Shown here piece by piece: positions 23,791 through 32,923 of a stretch of 50,620 bases of DNA. Below the pieces are notes generated by a model that did no database searches, was not told the origin of the DNA, and worked only from the letters and a program-made list of their open reading frames with translations. This DNA is from an uncultured Oscillospiraceae bacterium (GTDB lineage Bacteria; Bacillota; Clostridia; Oscillospirales; Oscillospiraceae), in the NCBI GenBank assembly GCA_947629755.1, contig CANREY010000004.1, positions 1 to 50,620 on the forward strand, given 5' to 3'. Positions within the stretch are counted from its first letter, which is position 1, and each line of letters starts with the position of its first letter. The translations under genes and the position numbers were made by a program.

Positions 23791-24294
23791 GTGGGATACG
23801 ATATATCCGGCTCCTGCTCCTTCACAGGCCACAGGCCGGAAAAGCTCCCCTGGCGCTATGACGAGCGGGACGAAAGGTGCGTGGAGCTCAAGACGCGCAT
23901 ATATGACACCGTCCACGCCGTGGCCGAGGCGGGCTTTCGGCATTTTATATGCGGCATGGCCAAGGGGTGCGACACTTATTTTGCCGAGGCGGTGCTGGAG
24001 CTGAGGGACGAATTTGAGAACGTGACGCTGGAGGCCGCTATCCCCTGCGAGACACAGGCCGACGGCTGGTCGGAGGAGGACAAGGAGAGGTATAGGTATC
24101 TCCTCCACCAGTGCGACAGCTGTACTCTTGTCTCAAGGGAGTATACGCCTGAGTGTATGCTGCGGCGAAACAGGTATATGGTGGACTCAAGCTCACTTCT
24201 GATCGCCGCTTACGACGGCAAGCCGGGGGGCACGACGCAGACTATAAATTACGCGAAGAAGCAGGGGCTTCAGATAATAGAAATCAGGATATAA
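23791..24294 (+). CDS. DUF1273 / SLOG-domain protein
   Basis: 167 residues starting with GTG (AAGGAGG 8 nt upstream decides this). SLOG (Smf/DprA-LOG Rossmannoid) features of the YpsA/DUF1273 branch: SCSFTGHRPEKLPW at the N-terminus, FICGMAKGCDTYFAEAVLEL, LEAAIPCETQADGWSEEDK, and the C-terminal IAAYDGKPGGTTQTINYAKK. These domains bind nucleotides or nucleotide-derived ligands; SLOG relatives act in cytokinin-type phosphoribohydrolysis, DNA uptake and defence sensing. In this stand-alone form the role is unknown. Monocistronic with its own promoter and terminator. Confidence 0.92.
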   Translation: MGYDISGSCSFTGHRPEKLPWRYDERDERCVELKTRIYDTVHAVAEAGFRHFICGMAKGCDTYFAEAVLELRDEFENVTLEAAIPCETQADGWSEEDKERYRYLLHQCDSCTLVSREYTPECMLRRNRYMVDSSSLLIAAYDGKPGGTTQTINYAKKQGLQIIEIRI

Positions 24295-24301
24295 TATTTA
24301 C

Positions 24302-24328
24302 CTCTCCCTATAAGGGAGGGGTTTTATT
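24302..24328 (+). terminator. Terminator of the SLOG gene
   Basis: CTCCCT / AGGGAG stem (24304-24318, loop ATA) followed by GGTTTTATTT, 8 bp after the stop. Confidence 0.7.
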
Positions 24329-24337
24329 TAGAAAAAG

Positions 24338-24419
24338 CGGGAGGGTTTGGAACCCTCCCCTACAAAAATATGGGGCACTTTCTTTTTTACTCAGTAGGGG
24401 CGGGTTCTAAACCCGCCCG
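24338..24419. repeat. REPIN-like pair of inverted GC-rich palindromes
   Basis: A 26-bp unit at 24338-24363 (CGGGAGGGTTTGGAACCCTC then CCCTAC) and a 26-bp unit at 24394-24419 (GTAGGGGCGGGTTCTAAACC then CGCCCG) are inverted copies of each other with three differences, 30 bp apart. Each is itself a palindrome (GGGAGGGTT/AACCCTCCC; GGGCGGGTT/AACCCGCCC), and the differences keep the stems paired. Confidence 0.75.
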
Positions 24420-24455
24420 TCCTTCGATGCGCAACGGACACCTCTTACGGCTTTT

Positions 24456-25100
24456 TCAGCACTCCCACTCTTTCGCGAGGGCCGGGAGGTCCCGCGCTAT
24501 GTAGGCGTGGGGGTAGCGCTCCAATTCGGCTCTCGCGGTCGTGCCGGTGAGCACTCCGGCGAATTTCACGCCGGCGGAGGCGGCGCAGCGGGCGTCCACG
24601 GCGCTGTCGCCAACGTAGATGATGTCGGAGAGGTCGACTTTGAGGAGCTCCGACGCTTTGAAAAGGGACTCCGGGTGGGGCTTTTCGTTTTGCACGTCGT
24701 TGCTCCCCACGACGACGTCCACAAGCTCACGGGCGGCGCATTTTTCTAATATCTTCCATATGCGATAGCTCGCCTTGGTGGTGACGATGCCGGTCTTCAG
24801 TCCGCGATTTTTAAGATCGCGCAGTACCTCGCGGCTTCCGGGGAAAAGCTCGGCCTTTGCCACCATGACCTCGTCGGCCTTCTCCATGAAAAGACGGGTA
24901 AATTCCTTCGCCTTCTCAGGGTCCGCGCACCCCGTCAGCGCCTCAAGGGCGGGGCCAAGGGACAGGCCGATGGTACGGCGCATCTCCTCCCTCCCCGCCG
25001 GGGGGAAGCCCAGCTTTTCAAGGCCGTAGGACAGGCAAGCCAGTATCCCCTCGGTGGAGTCGCCGAGGGTGTAGTCAAAATCGAAAATAACAGCTTTCAT
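24456..25100 (-). CDS. HAD-superfamily hydrolase (phosphoglycolate phosphatase-like)
   Basis: 214 residues. HAD motif I VIFDFDYTLGDS (nucleophile D7, acid D9), helical C1 cap (about 17-85), motif II GIVTTKAS, motif III Lys in NEKPHPE and motif IV IIYVGDSAVDARCA. This is the Gph/PgmB branch, Mg2+-dependent phosphatases or mutases of small phosphorylated metabolites. The motif I second acid is followed by Tyr instead of the more common Gly. The ATG is 3 bp after the stop of the PHP gene, so the two form an operon. Substrate not predictable. Confidence 0.9.
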   Translation of the reverse strand: MKAVIFDFDYTLGDSTEGILACLSYGLEKLGFPPAGREEMRRTIGLSLGPALEALTGCADPEKAKEFTRLFMEKADEVMVAKAELFPGSREVLRDLKNRGLKTGIVTTKASYRIWKILEKCAARELVDVVVGSNDVQNEKPHPESLFKASELLKVDLSDIIYVGDSAVDARCAASAGVKFAGVLTGTTARAELERYPHAYIARDLPALAKEWEC

Positions 25101-25103
25101 TTT

Positions 25104-25946
25104 TCACCTCATGAAGCGCCCAAGGACGGTCAGCCTGTCCGCCGGTATGTCTACGCCGTCGGCGTTCAGGGTCCCCAACGCGATATTTTTGTTTTTCCCG
25201 TGGTAGTCGCTGCCGCCGGAGACTAAGAGGCCCCGGTCGACGGCCTTTTTCTCAAGCAGGAGGCATTTTTCATAGGCATACTTTGAGTAAAAGCACTCAA
25301 GGCCAGCAAGGCCGTATCTCATTAGCTCCGAGAGCGTCGCCTCAAGGTCCCTCTCGTCCGTCTCCGGCTCCCCCTCGCCGCCCAGTGGGTGTGCCCAGAC
25401 GGGGACGCCGCCGGAGCGGAGTATGCCGCCTATAACGTACTGGGCCTCAAGGCGTGCGGAGCTTGCGGGGCAACGGTCGATAAGGTCCATCGCCGACTTT
25501 TTATCGCCGGAAAGGCCGTATTTTACCAAAAGATTGGCGATATGGGGCTTTCCCGCGCTGGGCATGGAGCGGAGCGCGGCCAGCTCATGCTTTGGAAGGC
25601 TCGCGCCGGAAGCATCGAGAAATGTTATTCTCGCCTCAAGCTTCGCGCGGCGCAAGCTCTCACCGGAGGCGAGTATTTTTTGAAATTCCTCCGAGGTCCT
25701 GTCGCAACCGTAGCCAAGTATGTGGCATCTGCCGGAGCCAGCACGGCAGGAAAACTCTATGCCCGGAATGAACGTCACGCCGTCCGGTATGAGCCCCTCA
25801 ACGGCCTCAAGCCCCGCCGCCGTGTCGTGGTCCGTCAGGGCAAAAATACTTATCCCCGCCTCCATTACCCTCTTCACTATCTCCCCCGCCGTATCCGTCC
25901 CGTCTGACGATAAGCTGTGTATATGGAGGTCCACCCGATTTGACAT
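25104..25946 (-). CDS. PHP-domain phosphoesterase (YciV/RNase AM-like)
   Basis: 280 residues. All PHP metal-ligand motifs are present: VDLHIHSLSSDGT, FALTDHDTAAGL, FIPGIEFSC, PVWAHPLGG and SGGSDYHGKNKN. The central insertion after DRTSEEF matches the TrpH/YciV family, where members hydrolyse 3',5'-nucleoside bisphosphates or act as 5'-3' exoribonuclease. SD GAAAGGCGGTGAG region precedes ATG at 25946. First gene of a two-gene operon with the HAD phosphatase; a joint role in nucleotide turnover is plausible but unproven. Confidence 0.9.
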   Translation of the reverse strand: MSNRVDLHIHSLSSDGTDTAGEIVKRVMEAGISIFALTDHDTAAGLEAVEGLIPDGVTFIPGIEFSCRAGSGRCHILGYGCDRTSEEFQKILASGESLRRAKLEARITFLDASGASLPKHELAALRSMPSAGKPHIANLLVKYGLSGDKKSAMDLIDRCPASSARLEAQYVIGGILRSGGVPVWAHPLGGEGEPETDERDLEATLSELMRYGLAGLECFYSKYAYEKCLLLEKKAVDRGLLVSGGSDYHGKNKNIALGTLNADGVDIPADRLTVLGRFMR

Positions 25947-25967
25947 TTTCTCACCGCCTTTGCGTTT

Positions 25968-25996
25968 ATTTTAACACACCGGCCGGGATAATTCAA
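25968..25996 (-). promoter_or_regulatory. Promoter of the PHP-HAD operon
   Basis: Minus-strand TTGAAT (25991-25996), 17 bp, TAAAAT (25968-25973). Confidence 0.75.
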
Positions 25997-26002
25997 CAAT
26001 AT

Positions 26003-26042
26003 CCGCTTCGCCCCACCCCCTGCCCCCTCCCAAAGGGAGGGG
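26003..26042. repeat. GC-rich palindromic repeat (REP-like), inverted relative to 12239
   Basis: CGCTTCGCCCCACCCCCTGC followed by CCCCTCCC AAA GGGAGGGG (26024-26042). It matches the complement of the element at 12239-12287 with a shorter middle. Confidence 0.6.
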
Positions 26043-26055
26043 CTAACCCCCTTTC

Positions 26056-26237
26056 AATCAATTTTCGCGGCGACATGCGCGTCGCGAAAATTACCTTTTG
26101 TCACGCAAGTGTGCCGCTTGCGGCGCGCGCGGCGTGACGGCAGAAAAAATGCGCGAATAGGTCCGCAGACCTTTTCGCGCATTTTTTCGCACGTATTCCC
26201 TTAATTTGAATGAAAAGGCTCCACCTTTTCATTCAAA

Positions 26238-26240
<3 letters not shown>
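26056..26240. repeat. Multi-hairpin repeat, copy R1 (downstream of groEL)
   Basis: Four paired domains in order on the plus strand. A: AATTTTCGCG/CGCGAAAATT with loop containing ACATGCG (26060-26092). B: GTCACGC/GCGTGAC (26100-26138). C: AAAAAATGCGCGAA/TTCGCGCATTTTTT around an inner AGGTC-CGCA-GACCT hairpin (26144-26187). D: a 17-bp palindrome beginning TAATTTGAATGAAAAGG (26202-26240). Domain D ends in the groEL stop codon. Read on the minus strand, domain C followed by TTTTTT may also terminate groEL transcription. Confidence 0.85.
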
Positions 26241-28049
<1,809 letters not shown>

Positions 28050-28334
28050 TTACTCGACAATAGCCAAGATCTCGCTCTGGCGGAGTATCGTGTACTCCTC
28101 GCCCTCGAACTTGACCTCGGTGCCGGTGTACTTGCCGGTGATGACCTTATCGCCGACCTCCACCTCCATATCGACCTCGTTGCCGTCCACGAAACCGCCG
28201 GGGCCCACGGCCACGACCTCGTAGACCTGGGGCTTCTCCTGGGCGGAGCTGGTGAGGATAAGACCGGACTTTGTGGTCTCCTCAGCCGGGACGCGCTTCA
28301 ATACTACTCTGTCTGCTAACGGTTTGAGCTTCAT
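28050..28334 (-). CDS. groES: Co-chaperonin GroES (Hsp10)
   Basis: 94 residues, normal length. Signature MKLKPLADRVVLKRVPAEETTKSGL, mobile loop EETTKSGLILTSSAQEKPQ with the GroEL-binding hydrophobic triplet (LIL) and dome segment EVDMEVEVGDKVITGKYTGTE. It caps GroEL to form the folding chamber. SD GGAGGCAAAATCAGC upstream of ATG at 28334. First gene of the operon, which has a CIRCE operator 236 bp upstream and an intervening tandem repeat array. Confidence 0.98.
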   Translation of the reverse strand: MKLKPLADRVVLKRVPAEETTKSGLILTSSAQEKPQVYEVVAVGPGGFVDGNEVDMEVEVGDKVITGKYTGTEVKFEGEEYTILRQSEILAIVE

Positions 28335-28372
28335 GCTGATTTTGCCTCCTGTATGAATAATATAAAATTAAA

Positions 28373-28546
28373 CTACCTTTTTGGCTCCCCTTTTTAAAGG
28401 GGAGCTGTCCGGGCACAGCCCGGACTGAGGGGTCCTACCTTTTTGGCTCCCCTTTTTAAAGGGGAGCTGTCCGGGCACAGCCCGGACTGAGGGGTCCGGC
28501 TCCCCTTTAGGGGAGCTGTCGAGCGAAGCGAGACTGAAGGGCTCCC
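28373..28546. repeat. Tandem REP-like array in the groES leader
   Basis: Two identical 62-bp units (28373-28434 and 28435-28496) containing GGCTCCCCTTTTTAAAGGGG and AGCTGTCCGGGC-ACA-GCCCGGACTGA, then a third, diverged unit (28497-28546) with GTCGAGCGAAGCGAGAC. Each unit gives two adjacent hairpins. The array lies in the 5' untranslated region of groESL mRNA. Confidence 0.85.
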
Positions 28547-28569
28547 GCCTCAACTTGGCTTTCTTTCGT

Positions 28570-28596
28570 TTAGCACTCTTTTTCCCTGAGTGCTAA
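28570..28596. promoter_or_regulatory. CIRCE operator (HrcA site) of groESL
   Basis: TTAGCACTC, 9 bp, GAGTGCTAA: a perfect match to the CIRCE consensus. It lies just downstream of the predicted promoter and would be bound by HrcA to repress groESL until heat shock. hrcA is not in the window. Confidence 0.98.
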
Positions 28597-28605
28597 ATTA
28601 TCTAT

Positions 28606-28634
28606 ATATTAACTCAAATGTCACCTTTAAGCAA
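28606..28634 (-). promoter_or_regulatory. Promoter of groESL
   Basis: Minus-strand TTGCTT (28629-28634), 17 bp, TAATAT (28606-28611); CIRCE overlaps the start of the transcript. The resulting leader is about 265 nt and includes the tandem repeats. Confidence 0.65.
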
Positions 28635-28663
28635 TAGTCATTATGCACATATTGATTGGGAAT

Positions 28664-29608
28664 TTAAACGTTTGCCGTATCCAATTTGACTATTTCGCTG
28701 ACTTTCCGGCAGCCTCTGGGGTAGATGAAGTTTACCCCGCCGGGTATGAGGCGGAACACGGCCCTTTTTGTGTACAATGCCTCGCCGTCGATGCTGACGG
28801 AGAACTCCTTATCGTCGGAGATCGTGATGTGCCGGCCTGAGACGTACTTTATTATCTCCGGGTATTTGGCGTACTGGCCGGAGGAGTAGGCCTTCAAAAG
28901 CCTTGCCAGCGTTATCCGGGAGACGGCCCTCACTATGAGCATATCCATGGCCCCGTCCTCAGGGGTGGCGGTCCGGGTGGGGTTGAAGCCGCCGCCGTAG
29001 TACTGGCCGTTACAGGCGGCGATGAGGGCGAATTTCCCGTCCAGTTCCTCCCCCTCCACGTCTATTTTAAAGTGGCGGTTTATGCCCTTGATGACGTTGA
29101 CAACTAAGGAGATGACGTATCCACCCGCCCCGCCTATCACGGGGATATTTGAGTACTTGTGCACGTCCAGCCCCACGCGGGCGTCGATGCCGATGGAGGC
29201 GATGTTGAGGCACTTCCGGCCGTTTACGTCGATTATGTCAACCGGAGCGGTACGGCCCTCCACCAGCGCCTCCAGATCCCGAAAAAGATCGGCGTCAGGG
29301 CCGAACATTCTGACAAAGTCGTTGCCGGTGCCGCAGGGGTAGTGGGTGACGGCGCAGTTTTCAAACCCCGCCGCGCCGTGGGCGCACTCTGAGAGCGTCC
29401 CGTCCCCGCCGCAGGCGTAGACCCGGAGCTCGTCGCCCTTTATGGCCTCCCTTTTCACCTTCTCGGCGGCGTCCATGATTCCGACGGTCTCATATATCTC
29501 GAAGCTTTCACCCCGCGATACCATAAGGTCCTCTATCTTCCGCTTCACTTCGCCCTTGTCCGACGCTTTTCCCCCGGCCACGGGGTTTATGATAAAGAGG
29601 TGTCTCAT
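28664..29608 (-). CDS. Diacylglycerol/lipid kinase family protein (YegS/DgkB-like)
   Basis: 314 residues from ATG at 29608 (GGTGG 9 nt upstream; an in-frame GTG at 29620 overlaps that SD). DAGK catalytic domain: HLFIINPVAGGKASDKG, VYACGGDGTLSECAHGA (GGDGT nucleotide site), HYPCGTGNDFVRMFG, then the C-terminal beta-sandwich with NIASIGIDARVG and PEDGAMDMLIV. Soluble family members phosphorylate diacylglycerol or related lipids at the membrane face, recycling it into phospholipid. Its stop lies near the groESL promoter. The next gene upstream, an RNA methyltransferase, stops 24 bp away, so they may be cotranscribed. Confidence 0.92.
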   Translation of the reverse strand: MRHLFIINPVAGGKASDKGEVKRKIEDLMVSRGESFEIYETVGIMDAAEKVKREAIKGDELRVYACGGDGTLSECAHGAAGFENCAVTHYPCGTGNDFVRMFGPDADLFRDLEALVEGRTAPVDIIDVNGRKCLNIASIGIDARVGLDVHKYSNIPVIGGAGGYVISLVVNVIKGINRHFKIDVEGEELDGKFALIAACNGQYYGGGFNPTRTATPEDGAMDMLIVRAVSRITLARLLKAYSSGQYAKYPEIIKYVSGRHITISDDKEFSVSIDGEALYTKRAVFRLIPGGVNFIYPRGCRKVSEIVKLDTANV

Positions 29609-29632
29609 TTCTCTAACCACCTTATTTAAAAA

Positions 29633-30736
29633 TCAAAACATGAAATAGCCGCACTTTATCATGCCGTTATAGAGCTTTCTGACCTTGGCGGCCCTTGCTC
29701 CGAAATAGCGCTCAAGCTCAGGGTCCGAGGATATTATGTTAACTCTCCAGCCGGGCCGGGCCCTCACGGCTTTTCCGAAGGCGCTGATTATCTCCCTCGC
29801 CGCGCGAATATCAAGGAGCCGCTCGCCGTAGGGGGGATTTGTGACGATAATGCCGCCATTTGTCGAAAGTGCGAATTTCCCGGCGTCGGCCACGGAAAAG
29901 CGAATCAGCTTATCCACACCGGCCCTCCGCGCGTTTTTCTTAGCTATCTCCACGGCCTCCGGGTCTATGTCGGAGGCGAAGACGGTGTAGTCCCGGTCAA
30001 ATTCACGGCCTCGCGCCTCCTCCCGGACGTCGTTCCAGTCGGCGCGGATATTTTTCCAGCTCTCGGCGGCGAAGGTCCTGTTAATGCCCGGAGCACGGTT
30101 TTTGGCGGCCAGAGCGGCCTCGATGGCGACGGTGCCGCCGCCACAGAAGGGGTCGCAGAAGTCGCCCTTGCCCCGGTAGCCGGCTATGTCCACTAAAGCG
30201 GCGGCCAGCGTCTCACGGATTGGGGCCTCCACCTGTGCCGGGCGGTAGCCCCGTTTGTGAAGTCCCGCTCCGGTGGTGTCGATGTAGAGCGTGGCCTTAT
30301 CACTCACCAAGGCAAACTGTATCTGGTATGTCTCCCCTGTCTCAGGAAGGCGCTCAAGGCCGTAGGCGCGGCCCAGCCTCGCCGCCACGGCCTTATTTAT
30401 ACTGCGCTGGAGGGCCGGAAGGGAGGTGATGGCGGACCGGTGCGTATAGCCCTTCACGGGGAAAGCGCCGGTTCTGGGGATATATTTCTCCCACTCCATG
30501 GCCCGGACGCCTTCAAAGAGGCTGTCGAAGTCCTTAGCCTCGGTCCTGCCCACGACGATAAGCACCCGCTCGGCAAAGCGGCTTTTTATGTTGGCCGCGG
30601 CCATGTCCCGCTCAGTGCCGGTAAAATACACCCGGCCGTCCTCGGCCCGGACATTCTTGAGGCCCATATGCCGAAGCTCGTTGCCGGCCGGCCCCTCAAG
30701 GCCGAAAAGGCAGGGGGCGCAAAATTCAAGTTCCAT
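29633..30736 (-). CDS. THUMP-domain class I rRNA methyltransferase (YpsC/RlmL-like)
   Basis: 367 residues from ATG at 30736 (AAAAGGAGC 5 nt upstream). N-terminal ferredoxin-like/THUMP region (about 1-155: FCAPCLFGLEGPAGNELRHM, HRSAITSLPALQRSINKAV) and a Rossmann methyltransferase domain (about 160-367): ETLAAALVDIAGY, SAM loop FCDPFCGGGTVAIEAAL, VFASDIDPEAVEIAKKNA, and catalytic IIVTNPPYGERL. The NPPY motif marks N6-adenine or N2-guanine base methylation; YpsC/RlmL relatives make m2G in 23S rRNA. It lacks the C-terminal RlmK half of E. coli RlmL, as usual in Firmicutes. Confidence 0.93.
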   Translation of the reverse strand: MELEFCAPCLFGLEGPAGNELRHMGLKNVRAEDGRVYFTGTERDMAAANIKSRFAERVLIVVGRTEAKDFDSLFEGVRAMEWEKYIPRTGAFPVKGYTHRSAITSLPALQRSINKAVAARLGRAYGLERLPETGETYQIQFALVSDKATLYIDTTGAGLHKRGYRPAQVEAPIRETLAAALVDIAGYRGKGDFCDPFCGGGTVAIEAALAAKNRAPGINRTFAAESWKNIRADWNDVREEARGREFDRDYTVFASDIDPEAVEIAKKNARRAGVDKLIRFSVADAGKFALSTNGGIIVTNPPYGERLLDIRAAREIISAFGKAVRARPGWRVNIISSDPELERYFGARAAKVRKLYNGMIKCGYFMF

Positions 30737-30769
30737 CAAAGCTCCTTTTCCCGCCAGCGTGATACGGGA

Positions 30770-30798
30770 TTGCATTTTATTCCGAAATCTGTTATTCT
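30770..30798 (+). promoter_or_regulatory. Promoter of the DUF362-ferredoxin gene
   Basis: TTGCAT (30770-30775), 17 bp, TATTCT (30793-30798). Confidence 0.65.
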
Positions 30799-30833
30799 AT
30801 GAGTGATCATGAAAAATCTTCCGGAGGCAGCGT

Positions 30834-31961
30834 ATGTCGACTGTAAACGCCATAAAAGTCAGCTCCTACGACGAGGAGGCGGTATTTGAGGCCGTGTCGC
30901 GGCACTTCGAGGCCCTCAATGTGGCCTCGGAGCTCAGGCCGGAGACGCGGATAGTTTTAAAGCCCAACCTGCTCTACGGCAAGAAGCCCTCCGCCGGGGT
31001 GACCACAAATCCCGCCGTATTGAAGGCGGTGATAAGGTGGCTCAAATCTCACGGCTTTGAGAATATAGTCGTGGCCGAGAGCTCCGGCGGCATATTCACC
31101 GCCGAGTACATGCGGGGTGTCTACTCGGCCTCCGGCCTTAAAGTGCCGGGGATCGAGGAATATTTGAACCGCGACTTCACCTACGGCGCGAAGAGGACCG
31201 CCGAGGGCTTTACGGTAAAGAGCTTCAATATCATAACGCCGATACTTGAGGCGGATTACATAATAAACCTGCCGAAGCTCAAGACCCACGCCATGACCAC
31301 GGTGTCCGCCGGGGTGAAGAATCTTTTCGGCACTATCCCCGGCCTTCAAAAGCCGGACATGCACAGAAGATACCCAAAAATCGACGACTTTGCTCACATG
31401 CTCTGCGAGCTGTGCGAGACGGTGAGGCCGAATCTGACCCTTCTGGACGCCATTGACTCCATGGAGGGCAACGGCCCCGGCGGCGGCACGGTGAGGCACA
31501 CGGGGCTCACGCTGTGCTCTAAGGACGTATATGCCCTCGATGTGACGGCCGTCCGGTTCATGGGCCTCGCGCCTGAGGACATGCCGCACCTAAGGGCGGC
31601 GGGGGCCATGGGACTTGTGCCGGAGGAAATAACGGTCACCGGCGACGCTGTTACCCCCTGCTCCCCGGCCTTTAAGCTGCCGGACACGGTGAAAAGCGTG
31701 GGCTTTGACGACGCGATGCCGAAATTTTTGCGCGCTCCCGCGGAGAAGGTGCTGGATACGCTTTTGCGCTCCTATCCCAAGGTGGACAGGGCGAAATGCG
31801 TGGGGTGCGGCAAATGCGCCGAGAGCTGTCCCCAGAAGATAATAAAGATAGCAAACGGGAAAGCGGCAATGGCGCGCAAGAACTGCATCTCCTGCTTTTG
31901 CTGTCAGGAGATGTGCAGGTTCCACGCAATCTCCGTAAAGCGCGGCCTTCGGGGGCTTTAA
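30834..31961 (+). CDS. DUF362 protein with C-terminal 2x[4Fe-4S] ferredoxin domain
   Basis: 375 residues; SD CCGGAGGCA before ATG. DUF362 core (about 40-260: RIVLKPNLLYGKKPSAGVTT, INLPKLKTHAMTTVSAGVKN, LLDAIDSMEGNGPGGG) followed by a bacterial ferredoxin segment (about 318-372) with CVGCGKCAESCP and CISCFCCQEMCRFHAI, eight Cys for two clusters. Widespread in anaerobes; function not established, though redox or metal-related roles have been suggested for the family. The stop codon TAA is shared with the terminal TA of the repeat element at 31959-32224. Confidence 0.93.
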   Translation: MSTVNAIKVSSYDEEAVFEAVSRHFEALNVASELRPETRIVLKPNLLYGKKPSAGVTTNPAVLKAVIRWLKSHGFENIVVAESSGGIFTAEYMRGVYSASGLKVPGIEEYLNRDFTYGAKRTAEGFTVKSFNIITPILEADYIINLPKLKTHAMTTVSAGVKNLFGTIPGLQKPDMHRRYPKIDDFAHMLCELCETVRPNLTLLDAIDSMEGNGPGGGTVRHTGLTLCSKDVYALDVTAVRFMGLAPEDMPHLRAAGAMGLVPEEITVTGDAVTPCSPAFKLPDTVKSVGFDDAMPKFLRAPAEKVLDTLLRSYPKVDRAKCVGCGKCAESCPQKIIKIANGKAAMARKNCISCFCCQEMCRFHAISVKRGLRGL

Positions 31962-32224
31962 TACTAATACCCATTTAAAAGGAGACACCGAGCGGCGAGG
32001 ATTTTTCGTGTAAGGCTTGGAAGGCGCCGCAGGGAATACCCATTGGTATTTCCAAGGCGGCTGACGCAACCGGGGTCCCCGGCGGGCCGTGGCCCGGTGG
32101 GGAGAGGAGGAGCGAACACAGCGCCTGAGGGCGACCGAAGGGAGCCCGAAGTAAAGCGTGTTCAGCGACGACGACGCGAAAAAGACCGTCGCGAATGTCT
32201 TGTTTTAATTGGGTATTAGTATTA
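31959..32224. mobile_element. 266-bp non-coding element with 22-bp terminal inverted repeats (R4, MITE-like)
   Basis: Left end TAATACTAATACCC then ATTTAAAA (31959-31980), right end TTTTAATT then GGGTATTAGTATTA (32203-32224): 22-bp inverted repeats with one mismatch, bordered by TA on both sides as expected for a TA-target duplication (IS630/mariner-type). The interior has no supported gene but is highly paired: CTTGGAA/TTCCAAG enclosing AATACC/GGTATT near 32017-32056, CGGGCC/GGCCCG, GAACAC/GTGTTC enclosing GGGC/GCCC (32113-32163), and GACG/CGTC near the end. The central 105 nt match the interior of the repeat at 47295-47398. It fills the whole gap between two convergent genes. Confidence 0.82.
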
Positions 32225-32227
32225 TAG

Positions 32228-32608
32228 TCAGTACGCCCGCTCAAAGCCGAGATAGCGCGTCCCCTGGAAGGTGAGGCGGCCAACGTCGCCCTCGGTCAGC
32301 ATACCGTACTCGTCTCCGGGGACTTGGAACTCCATGCGGTCGCCGCTCTCCACCTGAAACGTGACGCGGTAGGTGGTGGTGGAGGTGTGGGTGTACCCGT
32401 GGGCCCCGGTCACGTCCCCGGCCATGGGGTGGTGGGCGACGGACACGTCCGCGCGCTTGGCGACCACCGTGGCGTCAACCGTCAGCTGCGGGGAGCGGTT
32501 ATTTTTGCCCCACTGGGCAACGCCCCGGACGAGGGCGACGATGATAAACCCGAAGACAAGCGCGAAAATTGCAAGAAACATGACGCCAAAAGAGCCGCCG
32601 TGCAACAT
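32228..32608 (-). CDS. DUF2500-family membrane protein
   Basis: 126 residues. One N-terminal membrane helix (about 8-28: VMFLAIFALVFGFIIVALV) and a cytosolic or external beta-rich domain: QLTVDATVVAKRADVS, TTTYRVTFQVESGDRMEFQV, YGMLTEGDVGRLTFQGTRYLGFER. The spacing and the final YLGFER match DUF2500 (YhhM-like). SD GAGGTGATCTC upstream. Function unknown in the family. It is convergent with the DUF362 gene, separated by the R4 element only, and has no operon partner. Confidence 0.9.
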   Translation of the reverse strand: MLHGGSFGVMFLAIFALVFGFIIVALVRGVAQWGKNNRSPQLTVDATVVAKRADVSVAHHPMAGDVTGAHGYTHTSTTTYRVTFQVESGDRMEFQVPGDEYGMLTEGDVGRLTFQGTRYLGFERAY

Positions 32609-32735
32609 GAGATCACCTCTTTACAAAAATTCGCAGTCAAATCGGCGAAAATTGAAATCATTTCACAAACCGGGCCGCCGCAAGGCGGCCCTCAGTCTGT
32701 CAACAATCTCCAACTAAGCGTACCCCAAAACCCCA
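32609..32735. repeat. Intergenic region with GC palindrome
   Basis: GGGCCGCC-GCAA-GGCGGCCC (32672-32691) followed by CTCAGTCTGTC. The complement reads GACAGACTGAGGG before the hairpin, echoing the ACTGAGGGG border of the groESL repeats. No gene seen. Confidence 0.55.
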
Positions 32736-32918
32736 ATTCAAATATTTTTTCCGAGGACATGCGCCTCGGAAAAAATACCTTTTGTCACGCAAGTGTGCCG
32801 CTTGCGGCGCGCGCGGCGTGACGGCAGGAAAAATTTGCGAATAGGTCCGCAGACCTTTTCGCAAATTTTTCCGCACGCTCCCCCCTTGACGGCAAAGGCC
32901 AACGGCCTTTGCCGTCAA
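32736..32918. repeat. Multi-hairpin repeat, copy R2 (downstream of kinase gene)
   Basis: Same four domains as R1. A: TATTTTTTCCGAGG/CCTCGGAAAAAATA with loop ACATGCG (32743-32777). B: identical to R1 from GTCACGC to GCGTGAC (32784-32822). C: AAAAATTTGCGAA/TTCGCAAATTTTT around the same inner AGGTC-CGCA-GACCT (32829-32870). D: TTGACGGCAAAGGCC/GGCCTTTGCCGTCAA, loop AAC (32886-32918). The stems of A, C and D differ from R1 but remain fully paired. Domain D ends 5 bp from the kinase stop. Confidence 0.88.
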
Positions 32919-32923
32919 ACTGG

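Noticed and set aside
23999-24419. CRISPR array around the repeated palindromes
   Set aside because: Only two inverted units with one 30-bp spacer and no further regular repeats; no cas genes in the window. The same holds for the groESL repeats, which are direct but lack spacers.
32071-32175. R4/R3 core as a known ribosomal RNA or tRNA-like fragment
   Set aside because: The AGGAGGAG and GTAAAGCG blocks recall rRNA superficially, but order, spacing and pairing fit no rRNA helix I can recall.
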